This document shows, in pieces, positions 1-7,921 of a stretch of DNA of 30,588 nt. The notes under the pieces are model-generated. The model was not told the origin of the DNA. It saw only the letters and a list, made by a program, of their open reading frames with translations, and did not search any database. Within the stretch, counting starts at the first letter, position 1; every line of letters begins with the position of its first letter. Made by a program: the position numbers and the translations under genes. The stretch lies in the NCBI GenBank assembly GCA_904502135.1, contig CAJGDE010000011.1, positions 1 to 30,588 of the forward strand, in the 5' to 3' direction. This DNA is from Kiritimatiellia bacterium (GTDB taxonomy: Bacteria; Verrucomicrobiota; Kiritimatiellia; RFP12; UBA1067).

Positions 1-2
1 AA

Positions 3-128
3 ATTCCCAAAGGTGAAACTCACGCAAACATTAGTTCCATGGCTTTTTCACAGGAGACGTCGAATAAGCTCCTAAATCAAAGTTCGTTAGACCGCGGCGA
101 AATCTCGTCGCGGTTTTTCGTTGGTTAA
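3..128 (+). CDS. 3' end of an unidentified gene (uncertain)
   Basis: A reading frame enters from the left edge and stays open for 41 codons to a TAA at 126-128, four bases before the ATG of the next gene. Its codons (GAA, AAG, CTC, CGC, GGC, ATC) resemble those of the genes downstream, and such close spacing would suit translational coupling, since the next gene lacks a clear ribosome binding site. Against it, a terminator-like hairpin lies inside this frame at 91-118. A second frame from base 1 stops at 73-75, upstream of the hairpin, and would fit a gene followed by its terminator, but its codons are less typical. I do not recognise either tail. Confidence 0.35.
   Translation: MPKGETHANISSMAFSQETSNKLLNQSSLDRGEISSRFFVG
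91..118 (+). terminator. Terminator-like hairpin with T-run
   Basis: ACCGCGGCGA (91-100) pairs with TCGTCGCGGT (105-114), a 10-bp stem with one G-U pair and a four-base AATC loop, followed by a run of five T. This is a typical rho-independent terminator shape. The next start codon is only 15 bases further on, leaving almost no room for a new promoter, so it may be an attenuator or coincidental. Confidence 0.5.
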
Positions 129-132
129 TATT

Positions 133-921
133 ATGACATTTAAATTTTTAGGCACAGGAACATCTGTTGGTGTACCTCAAATCGGTTGTAAATGCGAGGT
201 GTGTACATCAAACGACCCGCGCGATAAAAGGCGTAGGTGCGGTGCTTATGTCAGAACTGATGAAGGAGCCTTTTTAATCGACACGCCGCCGGAAATGCGC
301 GTTGCTGCATTGGAGTACGGCATAGATAAGGTCGATGCGGTCGTTCTTACACATTCGCACATGGATCACGTCGCCGGTTTCGACGATGTCAGGCGGTTCA
401 ATACGATCAACGGCGTTATGGGGCCTGACGGGCGGATTGTAGGTGCGCCCATGAATTGTTATGCGATGCCGGAGACGATAGAGCAAATGCATCGCATTTT
501 TCCTTATGTAAAACCTCAAGTTAATGAGCTGGGGCTTTATAGGCCAATGATCAATTTTGTGGAGGACGATACTTTTTCAGTTGCCGGGGTGCAGCTTAAG
601 AGGCTTAAGGTTAGCCATGGTTTTGAATGTTGCGGCTACCTTATCGGAGGTAAAATCGGGTATATTTCAGATTGCAATTTTCTGCCAGAAGAAACGATAT
701 CAAGTCTTCAGGGCATTGATGTCATGATTTTGAATTGTCTTCGGCAAAGGCCGCATCCGACGCATTTGAATATGGATAAAGCGCTTGGGTATTTAGAGCG
801 GATAAATCCTTCAAAAGCGTATTTAATACACATGTGCCATGATTTCAGTCATAAGAAGTGGCTTGAGATGCTTCCTGACGGAATAGAGCCAGCTTACGAC
901 GGATTGGAGATTAAAATATGA
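133..921 (+). CDS. PhnP-like metallo-beta-lactamase-fold phosphodiesterase
   Basis: A 262-residue MBL-fold hydrolase. The start at 133 is preferred to an in-frame TTG at 121 because the family begins directly with the strand leading into GTGTSVGVP (residues 7-15). A Cys-rich element (C19, C21, C24) followed by NDPRDKRRR is characteristic of the PhnP/phosphoribosyl cyclic phosphodiesterase group, where the cysteines help bind a structural zinc. The metal motif THSHMDH (H74, H76, D78, H79) is intact and is followed by GFDDVRRFN, also typical. The C-terminal HMCHDFSH supplies further histidines. PhnP relatives open cyclic phosphodiesters such as phosphoribosyl 1,2-cyclic phosphate; no phn genes are nearby, so the natural substrate is open. 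The stop overlaps the next start (ATGA). Confidence 0.85.
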   Translation: MTFKFLGTGTSVGVPQIGCKCEVCTSNDPRDKRRRCGAYVRTDEGAFLIDTPPEMRVAALEYGIDKVDAVVLTHSHMDHVAGFDDVRRFNTINGVMGPDGRIVGAPMNCYAMPETIEQMHRIFPYVKPQVNELGLYRPMINFVEDDTFSVAGVQLKRLKVSHGFECCGYLIGGKIGYISDCNFLPEETISSLQGIDVMILNCLRQRPHPTHLNMDKALGYLERINPSKAYLIHMCHDFSHKKWLEMLPDGIEPAYDGLEIKI

Positions 922-1742
922 AAAAAATATGCTTTATGGCGATCGCGTTTGTGACGATGTCGCTTTTTGCGTCGGTCAGTGAGATAAAAGTCGATTTCAA
1001 ACTTGATTTCCGCGACTATGTTCTCGGCGAGCGCATTCGCGGCGTTGTAGATATTGTAAATTCTTCTCCCGAAACCATCGGAGACGGCGCAAGCGGTCTT
1101 AACGATCGGTTTTTCATTGAGGTTTTTAATTCGAAAGATCTTACCCGTTTGGATCGAAAGGGGAAAGGCCGTTTTATCGCGCCGTTTTATTTGAGGACCG
1201 GCGAAGGTCAGAAATTCGAGGCGTTCCTTGACGACCATTATAACCTCAGCGAAACGCGGCGCTATCTCGCCAAGCCAGTTCTTGTCCGTAAAGGCATAAG
1301 ATACGAGGGTGAAGTTAGAGCGTTTGACATCGTTGAAGGAGTGAAACTTTCGTCGGCGATGCAAATGTTCTCCAATTCCAAATCATTGCAGAGGAATTTT
1401 ACGCTGTCCTACTGGTCTCGGCGCGGTTCAGAACATCTATTCCTTTCGGCTGCCGATACCGGGTTGAAAAAGCATATGTTTGAAACGCGTGATCTCGGTC
1501 CTCTTTCGCGTTTAGATAAACCGATCATCAGTATCATGCCTAATGGTTCGGTTGTTGTTTTTCATCGCGTGAACAGCGATCAGTTCATCCGTTCCGAGTT
1601 TTGGTCATTGCCGAACAACATCGAGTTTCGCTCGCGTAATCTTGTGGCGGATCCGGAAACCGCCGGCACGGCGACTGTCCGCGAGCTTTACCGCAAGGAG
1701 GGCGTGAAGCCGAAAGTAAATCCATGGTGGAAGTTCTGGTGA
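918..1742 (+). CDS. Secreted hypothetical protein
   Basis: A 274-residue protein I do not recognise. It starts with an ATG sharing four bases with the stop of the upstream hydrolase, so the two are probably co-translated. Residues 1-20 look like a Sec signal peptide: KK, a hydrophobic stretch (CFMAIAFVTMSLF) and an A-S-V-S cleavage region. The mature start reads like a beta-sandwich strand pattern (FRDYVLGERIRGVVDIVNSS), as in Ig-like or NEAT-like extracellular folds; this is only a resemblance. The extreme C terminus is aromatic (NPWWKFW). It has no enzyme motif and no cysteines beyond the signal peptide. Probably periplasmic or surface-associated. Confidence 0.7.
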   Translation: MKKICFMAIAFVTMSLFASVSEIKVDFKLDFRDYVLGERIRGVVDIVNSSPETIGDGASGLNDRFFIEVFNSKDLTRLDRKGKGRFIAPFYLRTGEGQKFEAFLDDHYNLSETRRYLAKPVLVRKGIRYEGEVRAFDIVEGVKLSSAMQMFSNSKSLQRNFTLSYWSRRGSEHLFLSAADTGLKKHMFETRDLGPLSRLDKPIISIMPNGSVVVFHRVNSDQFIRSEFWSLPNNIEFRSRNLVADPETAGTATVRELYRKEGVKPKVNPWWKFW

Positions 1743-1757
1743 TAAATTTGTTATAAT
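1729..1757 (+). promoter_or_regulatory. Possible hisS promoter
   Basis: A consensus TATAAT lies at 1752-1757, 19 bases upstream of the hisS ATG. The hexamer 17 bp upstream (GGAAGT, 1729-1734) is a poor -35, so the call rests on the -10 alone. Confidence 0.4.
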
Positions 1758-1776
1758 ATCGCTTCAGGGAGAAAAT

Positions 1777-3006
1777 ATGGCGGAAAAAATAAGTTTTGAG
1801 GCCCCAAGGGGGATGAGGGATTTTTATCCCGAAGATATGGCGTGGCGCAATAGAGTTTTTGATGCGTTTCGCGCAGCTGGTGAAGCATCCGGCTTTGAGC
1901 CGTATGATTCGTGTGTGGTTGAAAGTTATGACCTTCTCGCTCGAAAGGCGGGCGAAGAGGTGGGCGAGCAGATTTACCATTTCTTTGATAAGTCAGAGCG
2001 TCACATCGCGTTACGCGCAGAAATGACGCCGACTTTGGCGAGAATGGTCGCCCAGAGGCAGAAAGAACTTCAGTTTCCTCTTAAATGGACGACGATCGCC
2101 CAGTGTTTTCGTTACGAGCGCATGACAAAAGGGCGTAAGCGTGAACATTACCAGTGGAATATCGATATCATCGGTGAAGATTCTATTTTGGCGGAAGTTG
2201 AAGTTCTTCAGGCCGCTTGCGACGCATTGATTCGCATGGGGCTTTCGTCCGGAGATTTTAAAGTACACGTCTCTTCACGCAAGTTCTTGGGCGAGCTTCT
2301 CCAGAAAAGCGGTATTCCGCCAGAAAAACATGCGCAGGTTTTTCTCGCTCTCGACAAGAGAGGAAAGATGCCTGATGCCGAAATCGCGGCGATGCTAAAA
2401 GACGGCGGCCTTTCGGAAGATGAGGTCAAGGCTACGTTTGCGATTATGGACACCAAGTCTTACGAAGACTCGCCGGAACTTAAAGAGCTTTTCCGTCTTG
2501 CGGAAATAGCGGGTTTTGCCGATTGTCTGGAATTTGATATTTCCGTCATCCGCGGTCTTAGCTACTATACCGGCATAGTATTTGAATGCTTCGATACCGC
2601 TGGAGAGTTCCGCGCCATTTTCGGCGGCGGGAGATACGACAATCTTTTGACGACGATCGGCGGCGAGCCTACGAGTGCTGTAGGTCTTGGGTTCGGTGAT
2701 GTCGTGGTTACAGAGCTCCTTAAGTCGCGCCTTGGCGAAAAAGCAGCTAAGGAGAAAAAGGGTGTCGCGGTAGGTTTTATGTTCCCTGAGCAGCGTGACG
2801 CGGCGCTTAAGCTGGCCGCATCTCTTCGTAAGCAGGGTTATTCAGTCAACCTTCAGCTTAAGAATCAAAAGCCGAAGAAGTTCTTTTCGCATGCGGATTC
2901 TTCCATGGCCGCAAAAGCCGTGTTCCTTGGGCCTGACGACGTTGAAAAGGGCGTTGCCAGATTGAAGGATATGCAAACGCGCGAGGAAACGGAAATTACT
3001 CTTTGA
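1777..3006 (+). CDS. hisS: Histidyl-tRNA synthetase
   Basis: A 409-residue class II synthetase that charges tRNA-His. Motif 1 region RGMRDFYPEDM is at 11-21, the ATP-binding motif 2 region FRYERMTKGRKREHYQW at 111-127, the histidine-specific GLSYYTG at 260-266, and motif 3 FGGGRYDNLL at 282-291. The C-terminal anticodon-binding domain spans roughly 325-409. Length is close to the usual 410-430. Motif 2 reads MTKGRKREHYQ rather than the usual bacterial RPQxGRxREFHQ and resembles the archaeal/eukaryotic version. A GGGA ribosome binding site lies just ahead of the ATG. The stop TGA shares one base with the ATG of the next gene. Confidence 0.95.
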   Translation: MAEKISFEAPRGMRDFYPEDMAWRNRVFDAFRAAGEASGFEPYDSCVVESYDLLARKAGEEVGEQIYHFFDKSERHIALRAEMTPTLARMVAQRQKELQFPLKWTTIAQCFRYERMTKGRKREHYQWNIDIIGEDSILAEVEVLQAACDALIRMGLSSGDFKVHVSSRKFLGELLQKSGIPPEKHAQVFLALDKRGKMPDAEIAAMLKDGGLSEDEVKATFAIMDTKSYEDSPELKELFRLAEIAGFADCLEFDISVIRGLSYYTGIVFECFDTAGEFRAIFGGGRYDNLLTTIGGEPTSAVGLGFGDVVVTELLKSRLGEKAAKEKKGVAVGFMFPEQRDAALKLAASLRKQGYSVNLQLKNQKPKKFFSHADSSMAAKAVFLGPDDVEKGVARLKDMQTREETEITL

Positions 3007-3461
3007 TGAAAAAGCCGGTGCGCACCAGTCTTGAGGTTGGATTTTCAGGCGAGCAATTGCCTGCGAATTTCGCTCACTTGCGGGGGATGGCATGGCGCAG
3101 AATCCCTTTATGTAAAGATTTTCCGTTTGAAGACGAACAGTTTGATGTGGTGATTCTTCATGGAGATTGCGTCGTGCGAGATATTGTCAAAGAATCTCAT
3201 CGCGTTCTTAAGCCTGAGGGGAGACTCTTTTTTACGGTCAACGAGAAGACGAAAAAACAGAGCGGTTATACAATGCGCGATTTATATTCCGTCGTGCGGG
3301 AAGGGTTCAACATTATAGATGTTGTCCGACCGCCATGGTGGAAGTTCGGCAGAGACGGTTATACCATAACGATTTGCGCGCAGAAAAAAGCGTGGAAGGT
3401 ATATCGCTCGTTTATCCGCGACGGATCGTTGCCGTTTTCTCCGTTTCAGCCGCGATCTTGA
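3006..3461 (+). CDS. Stunted class I SAM-methyltransferase-like protein
   Basis: A 151-residue protein beginning with an ATG that overlaps the hisS TGA by one base. The middle matches the second half of the type-11 methyltransferase fold: FPFEDEQFDVVILHGD (39-54), then a helix and SHRVLKPEGRLFFTV (64-78), the classic post-strand-5 signature. The N-terminal half of the fold is nearly missing: LEVGFSG (9-15) may be a vestige of the glycine-rich SAM loop (normally VLDxGCGxG), and only about 24 residues separate it from the later strand. SAM binding is therefore doubtful. The C terminus (ARPPWWKF-like region 108-114, then GYTITICA) fits the final strands. Role unknown; it could be a degenerate or non-catalytic relative. 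Confidence 0.6.
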   Translation: MKKPVRTSLEVGFSGEQLPANFAHLRGMAWRRIPLCKDFPFEDEQFDVVILHGDCVVRDIVKESHRVLKPEGRLFFTVNEKTKKQSGYTMRDLYSVVREGFNIIDVVRPPWWKFGRDGYTITICAQKKAWKVYRSFIRDGSLPFSPFQPRS

Positions 3462-3489
3462 GTTTAAGCGTCAAAGGCAGGTCTGATCT

Positions 3490-4266
3490 ATGAAGATATT
3501 GATGATAGGCGATGTAGTGGGTTCTCCCGGACGAAAGATTTTCAAGCGTGAAATTCCTCGTCTTAAAAATCAAGGCGGAATTGACGCCGTTATAGTAAAT
3601 GCCGAAAATTGCGCGGCGGGTTCGGGTATTACGGCCGCTCTCGCCAAAGAATTTCTTGATGCCGGCGCCGATGCCATAACTCTCGGAGATCACACCTGGG
3701 GCCAAAAGGAGTTCGCCGGGCAGATCGGTTCTGTCGAAAGGCTTGTTCGTCCGGCTAATTTTCCCGCTGACTGCCCCGGCCGCGGATGGTGTATTGTAAC
3801 ATTGCCGACATTTCGCTTTGCGGTGGTAAATCTTCAGGGACGGGTGTTCATGAATAGCGTGGACTGCCCCTTCAAGGCCGCCGACAGGGTGCTTGCGGAA
3901 ATCCCTAAAGATGTGAGCGTGTTTGTCGATTTCCATGCCGAGGCGACGAGTGAAAAAATAACTCTAGGTCATTATCTCGATGGCCGTGTGACGGCGCTGG
4001 TGGGCACTCACACGCATGTTCAGACGTCAGATGCGTTTATATTACCCAAGGGAACGGCGTATCTGACCGATCTTGGAATGACAGGACCTTATATCTCTTC
4101 GATAGGTCGAGACCTAAAACCTGTGACAAAGAAGTTTCTCACAGGTATGCCTAGCCGTTTTGACGTGGCCGAGGGGCCGTCGGTTCTTGAAGGCGCGGTA
4201 ATTGAGTTTGATCCGGCCACGCGCAAAGCAAGTTCCATAGAAATTCTGCGCATTCGAGAGACTTGA
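3490..4266 (+). CDS. YmdB-family metallophosphoesterase
   Basis: A 258-residue protein of the YmdB/TIGR00282 family, calcineurin-like phosphoesterases; the Bacillus member hydrolyses 2',3'-cyclic AMP. The metal ligands align almost position by position: D8 in GDVVGSPGR, E39 and N40 in NAENCAAGSG, H68 in TLGDHTWGQ, then the later DFHAEATSEK and GTHTHVQTSD histidines. One ligand differs: position 67, Asn in Bacillus YmdB, is Asp here. The family LVRPANFP and YLTDLGMTGP elements are also present. It often neighbours RNase Y or RecA in other genomes, but not here. Ends 12 bases before the metallopeptidase gene. Confidence 0.88.
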   Translation: MKILMIGDVVGSPGRKIFKREIPRLKNQGGIDAVIVNAENCAAGSGITAALAKEFLDAGADAITLGDHTWGQKEFAGQIGSVERLVRPANFPADCPGRGWCIVTLPTFRFAVVNLQGRVFMNSVDCPFKAADRVLAEIPKDVSVFVDFHAEATSEKITLGHYLDGRVTALVGTHTHVQTSDAFILPKGTAYLTDLGMTGPYISSIGRDLKPVTKKFLTGMPSRFDVAEGPSVLEGAVIEFDPATRKASSIEILRIRET

Positions 4267-4278
4267 TTATATTTAGGT

Positions 4279-4821
4279 ATGTTGCATCGCGGGATGAATA
4301 TCCTTGACGGCGTCCCCGTGGAGGTCGTTGTAAAGCGGGTAAGCCGTATCAATCTTCGCGTCGGTATTGATGGAGTCGTAAAAGTCTCCGTGCCGATGTG
4401 GCGCTCTACGCTTCATGAGGCGGAAGAATTCCTCTTGTCGAAATGGAAATGGGTTCAAAAGGCCCGTCTTGAATCGGCTGAGCGCAGAAATCGTCTCGGG
4501 CCGGAGGCGAGCGAGGAGGATGTCGAAAAATTAAAAATCTTTCTTTCCGAGATCGTAAGAGAAAGGGCGTTTCAGTTCGGTGAGCCTGGCGTAAAGTGGA
4601 AGATAAAAAGGATGAAATCGATTTGGGGTAGCTGTCATTGGCGCAAAAGGGAGATTACGTTCAACAGCGAACTTGCTGCTCGGCCGCGTGAATTTGTAGA
4701 TTATATTGTTGTTCATGAGCTTACTCATTTAAGGGCGCATAATCACGGCGAGCTTTTTTACGCACTTATGGATGAGCGTTTGCCAAATTGGAGAAGATTG
4801 CGTCGACATCTTGGCTATTGA
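4279..4821 (+). CDS. YgjP-type (DUF45) zinc metallopeptidase
   Basis: A 180-residue member of the YgjP/WLM-like metallopeptidase group. The diagnostic run is WGSCHWRKREITFN (116-129) followed by the zinc motif HELTH (H146, E147, H150) and the third ligand in NHGELF (H156). The N-terminal half, with RINLRVGIDGVVKVSVP, matches the usual beta-rich domain. An alternative start is the ATG at 4294; neither has a convincing ribosome binding site. Substrate is unknown for the family in general. It is the last gene before a likely promoter for tig, whose -35 element overlaps its 3' end. Confidence 0.8.
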   Translation: MLHRGMNILDGVPVEVVVKRVSRINLRVGIDGVVKVSVPMWRSTLHEAEEFLLSKWKWVQKARLESAERRNRLGPEASEEDVEKLKIFLSEIVRERAFQFGEPGVKWKIKRMKSIWGSCHWRKREITFNSELAARPREFVDYIVVHELTHLRAHNHGELFYALMDERLPNWRRLRRHLGY

Positions 4822-4839
4822 GCCATAATTTGGTAAAAT
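4811..4839 (+). promoter_or_regulatory. Promoter for the tig-clpPX-coenzyme run
   Basis: TTGGCT (4811-4816) and TAAAAT (4834-4839) are separated by exactly 17 bp, giving a good sigma-70-like promoter. The predicted transcript start near 4846 leaves a short leader holding an AGGAGA ribosome binding site (4865-4870) nine bases ahead of the tig ATG. Confidence 0.65.
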
Positions 4840-4879
4840 ATACAGATAATTTTTTTCAAACATTAGGAGAAATCTCGAT

Positions 4880-6064
4880 ATGAAGACAAAACTAAAGGAT
4901 TTGGGCAAGTGCAAGGTTGAGCTCAAGGTTGAAATCGATGCTGATGAGGCTAAGTCGATTGTGAAGGATGTGGAGAAGGTTTTTCTTCGCGAAGCGAAGT
5001 TGCCAGGGTTCCGTCCGGGGAAGGCGCCGATCGAGCTTATTCGCAAGGAATTTTCTGAGTTTCTCAGCCAGGAAATGCAAAGAGCAATGTTCCAGAAGAA
5101 TTATGCCTTAGCGGTTGAAGAAGAGAAGATTGAAGAGGTCGCTCTTGTTAACGTCAAGGACATTTCATGCTCCGCAGAAGGCGGCGCTTTTACAGCTGAG
5201 ATCGACGTTAAGCCGAAATTTAAACTGCCCACATATAAAGGCCTTAAGGTTTCTTCTAAAGACGTTGCCGTTAAAGACAGCGAAGTGGAAGAAACGCTTA
5301 ATCGCATGCGCAAGGCTTATGCTAAGACTGTTGATGCTACGGCCGACGATGTAGCCGCTGAAGGTGACTTCGTTCAGATCGATTATTCCGGCACCGTCAA
5401 GGGCAAGTCCATTCTTGAGATCAACGCCGAAGCGAAGTTTGTCGCCGAGGGCAAGGGTTACTGGACGCAGATCGAAGAAGGTCGCTTCCTCCCTGAGATT
5501 CTTGACGCTCTCAAGGGAATGAAGATCGGCGAGACAAAAGAGGATGTAAAGGCCAAGTTCGACAAGGAAAGTGCTCCTGAAGGGCTTAAGGGCGAGAAGG
5601 CTCTTTATAAAATCACGCTTGTCGCTCTTCGTAAGCGCATCCTTGCTACAGATGAAGAACTCGTCGAAAAAACGAAGTCCGAGTCTTTCGAAAAGTATGT
5701 TGCAAGCATCCGTGAAAACATGGAGAAGTTTGCGGTTGAACAAGAGGCCCGCCGCCGCGAAGATGAAGCGATTGAACTTCTTCTAAAGAAGGCCGACTTT
5801 GATGTCCCTCAGACGCTTGTCGACCGTGAGAAGAACAATACTCTTATGGAGTTCGCCAAGCAGGCGCAGTACTCCGGTCTTGACGCGAAGTATTTCCAGG
5901 ACAATCGCGACAAGATTATGAAGGAGGCTGAGGAGTCCGCCGTCAAGCGTATTCGCCTTTGGTACATCCTGCAGGCGATTGCTCTTGAAGAGAAGATCGA
6001 AGGCTCCGAAGAAGAGCTTGGTAAGAAGGTTGTTGATTTTGTTCTTGCCAACGCTAAGGGTTGA
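4880..6064 (+). CDS. tig: Trigger factor
   Basis: A 394-residue ribosome-associated chaperone and peptidyl-prolyl isomerase. The ribosome-docking signature GFRPGKAP is at 43-50. The FKBP-like isomerase domain begins near DFVQIDYSG (about 162-170) and ends near LYKITLVALRKR. The remainder is the Lys/Glu-rich helical chaperone domain. At 394 residues it is a little shorter than the roughly 430 of E. coli. An AGGAGA ribosome binding site precedes the start. The synteny tig-clpP-clpX is classical: the chaperone meets nascent chains and ClpXP degrades failures. The stop lies eight bases from the clpP ATG. Confidence 0.95.
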   Translation: MKTKLKDLGKCKVELKVEIDADEAKSIVKDVEKVFLREAKLPGFRPGKAPIELIRKEFSEFLSQEMQRAMFQKNYALAVEEEKIEEVALVNVKDISCSAEGGAFTAEIDVKPKFKLPTYKGLKVSSKDVAVKDSEVEETLNRMRKAYAKTVDATADDVAAEGDFVQIDYSGTVKGKSILEINAEAKFVAEGKGYWTQIEEGRFLPEILDALKGMKIGETKEDVKAKFDKESAPEGLKGEKALYKITLVALRKRILATDEELVEKTKSESFEKYVASIRENMEKFAVEQEARRREDEAIELLLKKADFDVPQTLVDREKNNTLMEFAKQAQYSGLDAKYFQDNRDKIMKEAEESAVKRIRLWYILQAIALEEKIEGSEEELGKKVVDFVLANAKG

Positions 6065-6069
6065 GAAAA

Positions 6070-6654
6070 ATGGCAAAGTCTTATATGATTCCGTATGTTG
6101 TCGAGCAGACGGGAAAAGGCGAGAGAACGTATGATATCTACTCCCGCCTTCTGTTGGACCGTATCGTCTTCATCTCCGGCGAGGTGAATGACGATATGGC
6201 CAACGCCATTTGCGCGCAGCTTTTGTTCTTGCAGTCGCAGGATCCGCAGAAAGAGATTTCTGTTTACGTTAATTCCCCCGGCGGCAGCGTTACCGCAGGT
6301 CTCGCCATATACGACACCATGCAGTTCGTGAAATGTCCCATCGCGACATACTGCTTGGGGCAGGCCGCTTCAATGGGAGCCATTCTTCTTACTGCGGGAA
6401 CTAAAGGCCGCCGCTTTGCGCTTCCGAACGCTCGTATTATGATACATCAGCCGTGGGGCGGCGCCGAAGGTAAGGCCAGCGATATTGAAATTACCGCGCG
6501 CGAAATTCTTCGGCTTAAAGAAAAGCTCAACGAGATTCTTTCTGAACATTCAGGAAAGAAAATGGCTGATGTTGTCAAAGATACCGATAGAGACTACTTC
6601 ATGAGCGCCCAAGAGGCGAAGAAGTGGGGTCTTATAGACGAAGTTATTGGTTGA
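6070..6654 (+). CDS. clpP: ATP-dependent Clp protease proteolytic subunit
   Basis: The 194-residue serine peptidase that forms the ClpP tetradecamer. The ATG at 6070 is preferred over the in-frame TTG at 6061 because MIPYVVEQTGKGERTYDIY then aligns with the usual mature N terminus. Catalytic residues are S101 in GQAASMGA, H126 in MIHQP and D175 in DTDRD, each offset by four from mature E. coli ClpP (S97, H122, D171). NSPGG (68-72) forms part of the oxyanion region. The upstream and downstream genes are separated by only a few bases, and its chaperone partner follows directly. Confidence 0.96.
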   Translation: MAKSYMIPYVVEQTGKGERTYDIYSRLLLDRIVFISGEVNDDMANAICAQLLFLQSQDPQKEISVYVNSPGGSVTAGLAIYDTMQFVKCPIATYCLGQAASMGAILLTAGTKGRRFALPNARIMIHQPWGGAEGKASDIEITAREILRLKEKLNEILSEHSGKKMADVVKDTDRDYFMSAQEAKKWGLIDEVIG

Positions 6655-6655
6655 G

Positions 6656-7909
6656 ATGAAAAAGAAGAGAAGCGTTTTCAGTTGTTCGTTCTGCGGCCGC
6701 GATGAGGAGGAAGTGGCGATACTTCCCGGTATCGACGGTTCCGGTATTTGCGTTGATTGTGTACAGCGGGCTCATGAGCTGATTCAGATGCACGAGAAGG
6801 AGGAGGCGAAGAAAGAGTCCAAGCTTAAGCCGCTTCCTCCGACCCCTGCGCCTAAAGAGATCAAGGCGTTTCTTGATCAGCACGTCATTGGGCACGATGA
6901 GGTTAAAAAGGTTCTCGCCGTAGCCGTTCACAATCATTATCGCCGTCTTGAAGCCGCAGAATCTCCCAAGACCGGTAAAGACGAGTTTGCGGATGTTGAG
7001 ATTGAAAAGTCCAACATTCTCCTTCTCGGTCCCACCGGTACAGGAAAGACGCTTCTTGCGAAAACTCTCGCTAAACTTCTCGGTGTTCCTTTTGCGATAG
7101 GCGATGCCACGGTTCTGACGCAGGCGGGATATGTCGGAGAAGACGTTGAAAATCTAGTAAGATATCTTCTGCAGAACGCGCAAGGCGATGTGGAGCTCGC
7201 AAAGCGCGGCATAATCTACATTGACGAAATAGATAAAATCGCCTCTAAGACCGATAATGTGTCCATCACCCGCGACGTTTCGGGCGAAGGGGTGCAGCAG
7301 GCGCTTTTGAAGATCGTTGAAGGTACGATTTGCAGAATTCCGCCTAAAGGCGGGCGCAAACATCCCGATCAGGAATATATTGAAGTCGATACGTCGAATA
7401 TTCTTTTTATCTGCGGCGGAGCGTTTGTGGGCCTTGATAAGATCGTCGCTTCCCGTAGCGGCAAGAAGCTGATCGGCTTTTCATCGGGCGCGGGTAGCGG
7501 GGAAGTCGCGAAGGGCGAACAGGAGCCTAAGATCGGCTCACTTGACGTTCGACCTGAAGATTTGGTCAAATTCGGGCTTATTCCGGAATTTACCGGAAGA
7601 CTTCCCGTTATAACGGCAATGGGCGAATTAAGCGAAGATGAGCTCGTCAAAGTTTTGACGGAACCGAAAAACTCGCTTGTGAAGCAGTATAAGAAGCTGC
7701 TTTCGATGGACGGCGTCGAACTTGAATTTGCAGACGATGCGCTTAGGGAGCTAGCGAAGGCCGCTCTTCGCAGGAAGACGGGCGCGCGCGGGCTTAGAGC
7801 CGAAATGGAGCGTCTCATGACGGATGTCATGTATGAAGCTCCGGGGGACACCAAGAAGAAAAAGATTCTTGTGACCGCCTCCATGATTCGCGAAAAACTT
7901 GCAGATTAA
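6656..7909 (+). CDS. clpX: ATP-dependent Clp protease ATP-binding subunit ClpX
   Basis: A 417-residue AAA+ unfoldase that delivers substrates to ClpP. The N-terminal zinc finger has C10, C13, C32 and C35. Walker A GPTGTGKT is at 125-132 and Walker B IIYIDEID at 186-193; downstream are the pore region and the sensor-2 GARGLRAEME near the C terminus. The ATG at 6656 is one base after the clpP TGA; the in-frame TTG at 6647 would overlap clpP. Length is normal. Confidence 0.96.
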   Translation: MKKKRSVFSCSFCGRDEEEVAILPGIDGSGICVDCVQRAHELIQMHEKEEAKKESKLKPLPPTPAPKEIKAFLDQHVIGHDEVKKVLAVAVHNHYRRLEAAESPKTGKDEFADVEIEKSNILLLGPTGTGKTLLAKTLAKLLGVPFAIGDATVLTQAGYVGEDVENLVRYLLQNAQGDVELAKRGIIYIDEIDKIASKTDNVSITRDVSGEGVQQALLKIVEGTICRIPPKGGRKHPDQEYIEVDTSNILFICGGAFVGLDKIVASRSGKKLIGFSSGAGSGEVAKGEQEPKIGSLDVRPEDLVKFGLIPEFTGRLPVITAMGELSEDELVKVLTEPKNSLVKQYKKLLSMDGVELEFADDALRELAKAALRRKTGARGLRAEMERLMTDVMYEAPGDTKKKKILVTASMIREKLAD

Positions 7910-7921
7910 AAGGCTTTTAGT

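Noticed and set aside
5165..5743. 192-codon minus-strand frame inside tig.
   Set aside because: Shadow of the trigger factor codon pattern; composition-driven Leu/Phe-rich translation without domain motifs.
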